Positions 15,981 through 22,935 of a stretch of DNA of 64,000 nt are shown here, piece by piece. The translations under genes and the position numbers were made by a program. How positions within the stretch are numbered: the stretch's first letter is position 1; each line of letters begins with the position of its first letter. Location of the stretch: positions 6,882,001 through 6,946,000 of the forward strand of contig NZ_CP023691.1 of the NCBI RefSeq assembly GCF_008704855.1, in the 5' to 3' direction. Below the pieces are notes generated by a model. The model saw only the letters and a program-made list of their open reading frames with translations. It did no database searches and had not been told where the DNA came from. Source of the DNA: Streptomyces platensis (GTDB lineage: Bacteria; Actinomycetota; Actinomycetes; Streptomycetales; Streptomycetaceae).

Positions 15981-17167
15981 GCCGTACGGACACCGCTCCG
16001 GCCCGCGGCCGGGCCAGTGCCATCGACGGCTTTCGCGGGCTCGCCGCGCTCAGCACCGTCGCCTTCCACGTCTGGCAGCAGTACTTCCGCTATGACGCAC
16101 AGGGCAGCCACCCGCCGGTCGACAACCCGGTCCTCGGCGCCGTCCTCTCCCTCGAAGTCATCGACCTCTTCTTCGTGCTGTCGGCGTATCTGCTGACGCT
16201 GTCGTACGCACGGGCCGCCCTCGACGGGGGCTCGACCCGGCCCGCCCGGCTGTTCCTCTTCCGGCGGGCGATCCGGATCCTGCCGCTGTACTTCCTGGCG
16301 GTGCTGGTCGTCTGGGCGACTCGCAATCCGACCCTGCCCGGCAACTGGCGGGACCTGGTCGAGCACCTCACCTTCACCCATGTCTTCGACCGGCAGCGGA
16401 TCTTCTACACCCTGGGTCCCACCTGGTCGCTGTCGCTGGAGGTGCTCTTCTACCTCGTCCTGGTGGCGCTCGGGCCGCTGGCGGTCCGTGCCTGCCGTCC
16501 GCTGCGCCGGCGCCGTACCAGGGTGGCGGTGTGCGCGGCGGGGTGCCTGTTCCTGTACGCCGCGCCGCTCGCCTGGATCGCCGTCGCCCACTACCGGTTC
16601 GGGGTGCCGCACACCGACTGGGTGGTGTACTTCGGCCCGCAGGCCCGCTTCGGCGGGTTCGCGGCCGGGATGGGGCTGGCCGTGCTGACCGCCGCCCTCG
16701 GTGACCGGGGCCGCCTCGGGCCGCGCACCGCACTGCCGTTGGCCGCGCTCGCGCCGGCCGGACTGTTCGCGCTCTCCCTGGACTCCGGCCCGGAGAACTT
16801 CACCTTCACCTTCTACCACCCGATCGCCTCGGCCCTGTGGGTGGTGCTGCTCTTCAGTACCCTCCACGTACGTCAACAGACCTTCTGGCACGGCCTGTTG
16901 ACGGCCCGCTGGCTGACCGCCGCCGGACTCGTCAGCTACAGCCTGTTCATCTGGCACGAGCCGGTCATGCTCCAGCTCCACAACGCCGGCCTGCTGCCCA
17001 CCGGGCAGTCGGGCTTCCTGCCGGCCCTGCTCATCGTGTTCCTGGTGGCGGTGCCCGTGGCGGCGGCGAGTTACTGGCTCATCGAATATCCGGCGAGCCT
17101 GCTCAGCCGGCTCAAGGACCACCGCGGCCGGCCACGGGAGTTCTATCCGGAGCCGGCCACCCGCTGA
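15977..17167 (+). CDS. Acyltransferase family 3 (OafA-like)
   Basis: A 396-residue integral membrane O-acyltransferase. The start ATG overlaps the glycosyltransferase stop (ATGA), so the two are co-translated. The N-terminal motif IDGFRGLAALSTVAFHVWQQY carries the conserved R and H of the Acyl_transf_3 family; LFFVLSAYLLT and FRRAIRILPLY follow in the usual order. About ten helices are seen, ending with a charged cytoplasmic tail. Such enzymes acetylate or otherwise acylate sugars, and the coupling points to modification of the polymer made by the upstream glycosyltransferase. Acyl donor and polymer are not deducible. Confidence 0.9.
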   Translation: MSRTDTAPARGRASAIDGFRGLAALSTVAFHVWQQYFRYDAQGSHPPVDNPVLGAVLSLEVIDLFFVLSAYLLTLSYARAALDGGSTRPARLFLFRRAIRILPLYFLAVLVVWATRNPTLPGNWRDLVEHLTFTHVFDRQRIFYTLGPTWSLSLEVLFYLVLVALGPLAVRACRPLRRRRTRVAVCAAGCLFLYAAPLAWIAVAHYRFGVPHTDWVVYFGPQARFGGFAAGMGLAVLTAALGDRGRLGPRTALPLAALAPAGLFALSLDSGPENFTFTFYHPIASALWVVLLFSTLHVRQQTFWHGLLTARWLTAAGLVSYSLFIWHEPVMLQLHNAGLLPTGQSGFLPALLIVFLVAVPVAAASYWLIEYPASLLSRLKDHRGRPREFYPEPATR

Positions 17168-17188
17168 CGGCGGCCGGCGGCCCGTCAC

Positions 17189-17231
17189 CTTCGCCGGAGA
17201 TCAGCGCCCCGCGCGCCGGTCTCCGGCGAAG
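17189..17231. terminator. Hairpin at convergent gene ends
   Basis: Perfect 12-base arms CTTCGCCGGAGA (17189-17200) and TCTCCGGCGAAG (17220-17231) surround the last codons of the TetR gene. It lacks a T-run, but its position between converging acyltransferase and TetR genes suits termination. Confidence 0.6.
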
Positions 17232-17971
17232 ATCCGATCGAGGTGATAGTCCAGGGTGCGGCGCACCTCGTCCAGCGTGCGGCGCCCGTGGAGCACATCA
17301 CTGCCCAGCCCCACCGCACCGGAGACCAGCAGATCGGCCTCGCGCCACGGATCGAGACCGGGCGCGGTCCGCCCGTCGGCCCGCGCCACCGAGATCAGCT
17401 CCGCCACCAGCCGCTCCAGCGGCTGCTCGGCAGGAAGAAAGACCTTGGCGAGGTCGGGGTCGGTCAGGCTGCGCGCGTAGTACGCGGCGAACACCCGCAG
17501 CGCGGTGGCACGCTGAGCGTCGACGGGCAGGAATTCGTCCAGCACCGCCCGCAGCAGACCCCGGGGTTCCGTGGCATCGAACGGGATGCGGGAACGGGCG
17601 ATGCGCTCGTTCTCCGCGTGCAGCAGATGCAGCCCGTCGACCAGGAGCCGGTGCTTGCTCCCGAAGTGGTACTGGACCGCGCGCAACGACACCCCCGCCT
17701 CGGCCGCGACCTCCCGCAGGCTCGCCGCGTGCAGCCCCCGCTCGGCGGCGATCCGCCAGAGCGCCTCGGCGATCCGCAGCCGCTTGCCCGACGGTGCCTC
17801 CGCCACCGGCCGCTCGGGCGCCGGGACCGGCGTCTGCTTGCGCCGCCGGTACGCCTTGGCCTGGCAGCTGCGCGAGCAGTAGAGCGCCGGCCGGCCCCGC
17901 CCCACCGGCGGGAGGGCCGTACGGCACATCCGGCACACCGGCCCTCCCGAGCGCCCCTTTTCCGCACGCAC
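17201..17971 (-). CDS. TetR regulator with N-terminal Cys4 motif
   Basis: A 256-residue regulator. The TetR helix-turn-helix (about 62-108, ASLREVAAEAGVSLRAVQYHFGSKHRL) is followed by a ligand-binding helical domain. The unusual part is the first 45 residues, which hold C13-X2-C16 and C32-X3-C36 around Arg/Pro and then a basic patch YRRRKQ: a likely small zinc-binding module. It could add DNA contacts or metal/redox sensing. The GTG start has GGGAGGGG five bases upstream. A small membrane-protein gene is divergent to it and may be its target, as TetR proteins commonly regulate neighbours; this is inference. Confidence 0.85.
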   Translation of the reverse strand: MRAEKGRSGGPVCRMCRTALPPVGRGRPALYCSRSCQAKAYRRRKQTPVPAPERPVAEAPSGKRLRIAEALWRIAAERGLHAASLREVAAEAGVSLRAVQYHFGSKHRLLVDGLHLLHAENERIARSRIPFDATEPRGLLRAVLDEFLPVDAQRATALRVFAAYYARSLTDPDLAKVFLPAEQPLERLVAELISVARADGRTAPGLDPWREADLLVSGAVGLGSDVLHGRRTLDEVRRTLDYHLDRIFAGDRRAGR

Positions 17972-18151
17972 GATTCCCCTCCCGATTCCCTGAATTGTGT
18001 GACGTAAGTCGAATTACGCAGTAATTCAGCGGCCAATTACGGTTTTCCGAATGATACGTTCGTAACGCCCTCGGGGAACAGGGGGGCAGGGGAACAGGGG
18101 CAACAGAGGGCCTGTCGACAGCGCGTACAGGCAGCACTTTTTGGGGGACCG

Positions 18152-18373
18152 ATGAAGTACGACATTTTTCAGATCGCCGGCGCCATCGTGATGGTGGCCT
18201 TCGCGCAGGGCGCGATCCGGCTGCTCTTCGACCACACCGACACCGGATTCCTCGGCTGGCTCGGTGGTGGTTTCACCGTCACGCTGGCCGTACACATGGC
18301 GCTGGTCGCCGTCGGAGTGCTGCTGACGGGCTGGGCCCACACCCGGGCGAAGGCGCTCGGCCGGCGGAACTGA
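18152..18373 (+). CDS. Small two-helix membrane protein
   Basis: A 73-residue protein with two clear hydrophobic segments (about 5-25 and 33-58), a loop FDHTDTGFLGWLGG, and a basic C-terminus KALGRRN that should stay inside. ATG 18152 has GGGGGA four to nine bases upstream. It is divergent from the TetR gene, separated by about 180 bases with repeated AGGGGAACAGGGG segments (18070-18105). I do not recognise a family. Codon use matches its neighbours, so I think it is real. Confidence 0.65.
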   Translation: MKYDIFQIAGAIVMVAFAQGAIRLLFDHTDTGFLGWLGGGFTVTLAVHMALVAVGVLLTGWAHTRAKALGRRN

Positions 18374-18481
18374 CCGTCCGGCATTCTGTGGGAGAGCTTC
18401 GGTCGAGGGGCCGGGAAGAACAGTCGGCCCGCCGCGAGGAGTTGCGGGCCCGCAGAGATCTACGCACCGGCAACTCCCGCC

Positions 18482-19282
18482 TCAGAACGCGGAGTTGCTG
18501 AACCAGCGCGTCAGTAGCTCCTCATTGCCCATGGTCTCGACGGCGTCCGAGCCGCGGTCCAGGCGCCCGTACAGGAGCAGCAGCAGATCCGCCGCCGTGC
18601 CCTGGACACCGGCGTCGGCGGAGGCGGCTGTCGTGTCCTCCCCGGCCCTGGGCTCGACTCCGAAGTTGTCGGGCCGCAGTCGGATCAGCCAGTCGCCGTC
18701 CGTGTCGGTGCACCGGAAGCGGAGGGTTTCGCCCTCGCCGCGCAGCCGGGCCACATGGGGCGCGAAGAACGTGGCGTACGGCAGGTTCGTCAGGAACTCG
18801 TCCACGCCGTCCGTCGCGAGCGCGGGGTCGATCACCGGCCGGCGGCCGAGCGCGCGCTCCGCGTCCGTGCGGTGCACCAGCGTCTCGAACAGCATCCGCC
18901 GCATCCAGAACCGGGCGTGCTGATCGGCGCCCCACGCCCACATCGGGGCGTCCGCATCGGTGCCGGCGAAGGCGTCCGCGGCCTCCGCGGCGCTCGCCGA
19001 CAGCCAGTCGGCCCAGCCGTCCTCCGCGGTCGGCAGATGCAGCTCCACCTCCCGGCTTCGCGGCGGTTCCTGGACCAGTCGGCGCAGCAGCACGGAGAAC
19101 ATGCGCTGCACGCTCCCGGTGTGCTTGACCAGGTCACGGAGCGCCCAATCCGGGCAGCCGGGCACCGGGGCCGTCAGGTCCGCGCCGTCCAGCGCCGCCA
19201 CGAATGCGGCGGTCTCGGTCGCGACGGCGGCGCGGTGCTCGGCGGGACCGACGGCCCGGCCCCCGGGGTGAGAGGTGTGCAT
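18482..19282 (-). CDS. MDMPI_N (maleylpyruvate isomerase-like) protein
   Basis: A 266-residue protein of the mycothiol-dependent maleylpyruvate isomerase/DinB superfamily. The N-terminal four-helix part shows VPGCPDWALRDLVKHTGSVQR, with the metal-ligand type His, and later MLFETLVHRTDAE, supplying the second His/Glu set. The C-terminal MDMPI_C domain runs from about 150. Members use mycothiol or other thiols; most in Streptomyces have unknown substrates. I start at ATG 19282 (MHTSHPG), because the in-frame extension upstream is Pro/Arg-rich with poor coding character. It is transcribed towards the small membrane-protein gene. Confidence 0.8.
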   Translation of the reverse strand: MHTSHPGGRAVGPAEHRAAVATETAAFVAALDGADLTAPVPGCPDWALRDLVKHTGSVQRMFSVLLRRLVQEPPRSREVELHLPTAEDGWADWLSASAAEAADAFAGTDADAPMWAWGADQHARFWMRRMLFETLVHRTDAERALGRRPVIDPALATDGVDEFLTNLPYATFFAPHVARLRGEGETLRFRCTDTDGDWLIRLRPDNFGVEPRAGEDTTAASADAGVQGTAADLLLLLYGRLDRGSDAVETMGNEELLTRWFSNSAF

Positions 19283-19408
19283 GGCCGGTGGTTCCCGATC
19301 TCTCCGGCCCGGCGACCGGTACGGCCGGGCATCTGTGCGCAGCCTGCCACAGCCGGCGGGCGCCGGAGCCGGGGCCCTACCCGCGTCGCCGGGCACCGGC
19401 CGGGGGCG

Positions 19409-21379
19409 TCAGCCCACGTGGACCCGGGGCCGCCGGGCCGGGTCGGGCTCGGCGCGGCGGAGCACCTCCCGGGTGACCGGCGCGACCTCGCCGTCGCCGA
19501 AGACCAGGAAGCGCAGCAGATGGCTGAGCGGATGGCCCTCGGTCCAGTTGAAGTAGACGTGCGGCACCTGGCCGGTGTGCTCGCGCAGCTGCATCAGGAC
19601 GGCGGCGATGGTGTTCGCCACACCGGCGCCCTCCACCCGCAGGATCTGCGCCCCGTACCGCTCCTCGCCCTGGACGTGCAGGTCCGTGGTGAAGTCCGAG
19701 GAGTCCCGGACGGTGACCTCCAGGAACAACACCGGCCGCCCGTCGGGGATATGGGTCTCCTCGCGCTGGCTGTACTCCTTCTCCCGGTACTCCGCCTCGT
19801 CCCGCTCGTCGGGCTCGTTGGCGATGACCCGCAGCGGCCCGGCCGCCAGCGCGGCGTCGATCAGCCGCTGCGCGGTCCCGTCGAAGCCGACCTGTACGGC
19901 GCGCAGTTCGAAGGCCCGGTGCACCCGTGAGGCGAACGAGGTCAGCAGGATGCCCAGGATGAACAGCAGGGCGATCTTCAGGCCGTCCGGCCGCTCGATG
20001 ACATTGGTGATCAGGGTGTAGCCGAAGACGACGGTGATGGCGCCGAAGCCGACGGCGGACGCCCGGTGGCGGCGGTGGCGGGCGGCGACGGTGGAGGCGA
20101 AGGACGCCGAGAGCATCAGCACCAGCACACCGGTCGCATACGCACCGCTCTGCTCATCGACGCTGGCGTTGAACAGGACGGTGATGCCGAAGGCGATGGC
20201 CAGGAAGATCAGCACCAGCGGGCGCACCGCCCGCGCCCACTCCGGGGCCATGCCGTAGCGCGGCAGATAGCGCGGGACGAGGTTGAGCAGTCCGGCCATC
20301 GCCGAGGCACCGGCGAACCAGAGGATGGCGATGGTGGAGAGGTCGTAGACGGTGCCGAAGGCCTCGCCGAGGTGCTGATGCGCCAGGTAGGCCAGCGCCC
20401 GCCCGTTGGCGGAGCCGCCGGCCTCGAACTCGTGCTGCGGGATGAGCAGGGTGGTGGCCAGGCTCGACAGCAGCAGGAAACCGCTCATCACCAGCGCCGC
20501 GGTGGTCAGCAGCCGGCGGGTGCCGCGGATCCGGCCGGCCGGGTGCGCCGCGGTGTCCGCGGCATCGCCCTGGACCTGCGGCATCACGGCGACGCCCGTC
20601 TCGAAGCCGGACATGCCCAGCGCCAGCTTGGGGAAGACCAGCAGCGCCACCCCGACGATCGCCAGCGGCGAGGAGTGCGCGGCGGTCATGGCGCCCCACC
20701 AGTTGTCGATCACCACCGGGTGCGACAGCACCTGCCAGGCCGAGGTGGCCAGGACGACGACGTTCAGCGCCAGATAGGTGCCGACCAGGCCGACGGCTAT
20801 GCCGATCGCCTCACGGAAGCCCTTGAGGAACACCGCGCCCAGGGCGGCCAGCAGCACCAGGGTGATCCACAGGTTCGCGCCGTGCAGCAGCGGAGGGGCG
20901 AACGGGTTCTCCACGACGTGCGCCGAGGCGTCCGCGGCCGACAGCGTCATCGTGATGATGAAGTCGGTGGCGGCGAACCCCAGCAGCACCAGCACCAGCA
21001 GCTTCCCCGCCCACCAGGGCAGCAGCCGCTCCAGCATGGCGATCGAACCCTCGCCGTTCGGGCTCTCCTTGGCGACCCGGCGGTACACCGGCAGCGCGCC
21101 GAGCAGCGTCAGCGCGATCAGCACGAGCGTGGCGAACGGCGACAGCAGCCCGGCCGCCAGCGCGGCGATGCCCGGCTGGTAGCCCAGGGTCGAGAAGTAG
21201 TCGACACCGGTCAGGCACATCACCCGCCACCAGGAGTGCCCCTTGTGCTCGGCCGGCGGGGTGCCGTGCGGCCCGGGGTGGCGGGCGGCCTGACTGCTCA
21301 GCCCGTCCAGCAGCCAGCCGCGCCACCGTCGGGAGGTGGGGGCGGCGGGAGGCGCGGGGTCCGCCTGGACACTGGTCAT
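19409..21379 (-). CDS. APC-superfamily transporter with C-terminal domain
   Basis: A 656-residue transporter. Twelve or so helices occupy residues 50-500, with the unwound first helix GVDYFSTLGYQPGIAALAAG and charged loop KESPNGEGSIAMLE typical of APC-fold amino-acid/cation carriers. A soluble C-terminal domain of about 150 residues (from LRAVQVGFDGTAQRLIDAAL) may be regulatory, as in large potassium or amino-acid carriers of this fold. Substrate is unclear: amino acid or K+. The ATG at 21379 has CAGGACG eight bases upstream. It stands alone, its 3' end about 125 bases from the MDMPI_N gene transcribed the same way. Confidence 0.82.
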   Translation of the reverse strand: MTSVQADPAPPAAPTSRRWRGWLLDGLSSQAARHPGPHGTPPAEHKGHSWWRVMCLTGVDYFSTLGYQPGIAALAAGLLSPFATLVLIALTLLGALPVYRRVAKESPNGEGSIAMLERLLPWWAGKLLVLVLLGFAATDFIITMTLSAADASAHVVENPFAPPLLHGANLWITLVLLAALGAVFLKGFREAIGIAVGLVGTYLALNVVVLATSAWQVLSHPVVIDNWWGAMTAAHSSPLAIVGVALLVFPKLALGMSGFETGVAVMPQVQGDAADTAAHPAGRIRGTRRLLTTAALVMSGFLLLSSLATTLLIPQHEFEAGGSANGRALAYLAHQHLGEAFGTVYDLSTIAILWFAGASAMAGLLNLVPRYLPRYGMAPEWARAVRPLVLIFLAIAFGITVLFNASVDEQSGAYATGVLVLMLSASFASTVAARHRRHRASAVGFGAITVVFGYTLITNVIERPDGLKIALLFILGILLTSFASRVHRAFELRAVQVGFDGTAQRLIDAALAAGPLRVIANEPDERDEAEYREKEYSQREETHIPDGRPVLFLEVTVRDSSDFTTDLHVQGEERYGAQILRVEGAGVANTIAAVLMQLREHTGQVPHVYFNWTEGHPLSHLLRFLVFGDGEVAPVTREVLRRAEPDPARRPRVHVG

Positions 21380-21672
21380 GCGGGTACGTCCTGCCGATCA
21401 TCGGTCGTCGGTTCGGGCAACGAGGAGCGAGTATGCATCACCGTGTGAGCGTCGCCCCGGCCCACCCCGCATCCGGCGACATCGGCCGGTTCACCCCCTG
21501 ACGTCAAGACGGTGTCAGAAAGCGTCCACCGCCCGTACGCAGCGCGTTAAAGACTGCGCCACGGCGCTCCCGGACCGTCCCGGGGGCGCAATCTGGCGGC
21601 AAGGGTCCACCGCGGATCCACCGGACCACATCACCGGTCCGCCGCACGAGGCCGCAGCAGGAGGTGCTCCCC

Positions 21673-22128
21673 ATGACCACCCTTCACCGCCCGGCGCCCC
21701 CGCTCCGCCCATACCGCCCCCGCACCACGCAGTTCCCCCAGGTCAGGCCGTCGGCACCGCAGCCGGCCCACCGGGTGCCGCCGGACCGCACCCTCGCCCG
21801 TGACCTCGCGCTGCCGCTCGGCGCCGTCGGGGCGGCGCTGCTGGTGACCGCCCTGCTGCTGACCGGCGCGACCGCCCACCCATCCGCCGTACTGGCCCTC
21901 TTCGCCCTGCTGACGCTGGCCGTGGCACTCCGCACCCGCCCGGCCCTGGCCCCCGTCGCGGCCCTGGCGTCCTGGATGTTCTACGACGGCTTCGTCCTCC
22001 ACCAGCACTCCGAACTGGCCTTCCACGCCCCGGACCGGACGAGCCTGCTCGTCCTCCTCCTCGCCGCCGCCACGGGCGCGGGCTGCGCGACCGCCGTACG
22101 GGCCGTACGACGGCGGTCGGTCGGCTGA
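21673..22128 (+). CDS. Small membrane protein (DUF4118-like)
   Basis: A 151-residue protein with a Pro-rich N-terminus and three to four transmembrane segments (from about 45), including TRPALAPVAALASWMFYDGFVLHQHSELAF. That pattern resembles the DUF4118 membrane domain of KdpD-like kinases, but here there is no kinase portion. Start ATG 21673 is supported by AGGAGG eight bases upstream. Divergent from the APC transporter. Function unknown. Confidence 0.65.
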   Translation: MTTLHRPAPPLRPYRPRTTQFPQVRPSAPQPAHRVPPDRTLARDLALPLGAVGAALLVTALLLTGATAHPSAVLALFALLTLAVALRTRPALAPVAALASWMFYDGFVLHQHSELAFHAPDRTSLLVLLLAAATGAGCATAVRAVRRRSVG

Positions 22129-22350
22129 CGGGCCGGCCGGGTCAGGCGCCCGTCCCCTGATCGGCGCCGGCGGCCGACGACTCCTCGGCTTCCTGCTGCG
22201 GGACCTCGACCGGGAAGTGGATCGGGCGACGTGGCTGGTGCGCCAGTAGCGGGCCGCGTTTGGGGGGAGAGCGGACCGGGCGGCGCACCGGCGACTGGCC
22301 GGCGGCCCGGACGGTCGAGGGGCTCGTACGGGGCCTCGTGCCGGGAAGGT

Positions 22351-22836
22351 TCAGCCGCGGCACCAGCACCTGCGGCGCCGGGAGAGGGTCGCGCGACGGT
22401 ATCGGCGGGCCGCGGCCCGGCGTCGGCGGCTCGCCGCGCCCAGGAATCCGAGGCCGATGCCCAGCATCCAGACGTCCTTGGCCAAGGGGGTGCCGTTCTG
22501 GGTCGGCCGCAGGCTCCCCGGCTTCCGCATCCCGGGAGTTCGCAGATACATCCCGACCAGTCCGCCGGAGAACCCGGTCAGCGCGAGTCCGGCCAGCCGG
22601 GTGGGGACGAACGGTGCCAGCAGCGCACCGCCGACCGCGACTTCGGAGCACGCCAGCAGCCGGGTGAACTGCTCGGCGGGCATCTTGTCCAGGAATGGAT
22701 AGGCCACCCGCGCCATCCCGTGCACGCCCTCGGCGGTCGCCGGGTCGGCCCGCAGCAGCGTCAGCCCGGAATCCAGGATGAACGCACCAACGGCCAGCCG
22801 CGGAGCCAGATCACGCGCTTCGGGCAACTGCACCAT
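22351..22836 (-). CDS. DoxX-family membrane protein
   Basis: A 161-residue DoxX-like protein with about four helices: LAVGAFILDSGLTLL, VAVGGALLAPFVP, LAGLALTGFSGGLVGMYL and KDVWMLGIGLGFLG. The ATG at 22836 has GGAGG five bases upstream and is preferred to an ATG four codons earlier. The last 25 residues are almost all Arg/Ala/Cys, which is unlike the rest. A neighbouring frame continues open to 22142 with Pro/Glu-rich codons, so a natural or assembly frameshift near 22400 is possible. DoxX proteins often associate with thiol/redox functions; the substrate here is unknown. Confidence 0.75.
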   Translation of the reverse strand: MVQLPEARDLAPRLAVGAFILDSGLTLLRADPATAEGVHGMARVAYPFLDKMPAEQFTRLLACSEVAVGGALLAPFVPTRLAGLALTGFSGGLVGMYLRTPGMRKPGSLRPTQNGTPLAKDVWMLGIGLGFLGAASRRRRAAARRYRRATLSRRRRCWCRG

Positions 22837-22935
22837 GGGAGCCTCCAAGATCAGTCGTCGGCCCCTTCAACGAGCTTAGCCAGGGGGTGAGGGGGCTGCA
22901 TCCGGCAGGACCCCCGCCAGAGGACCTCCTCCCCC

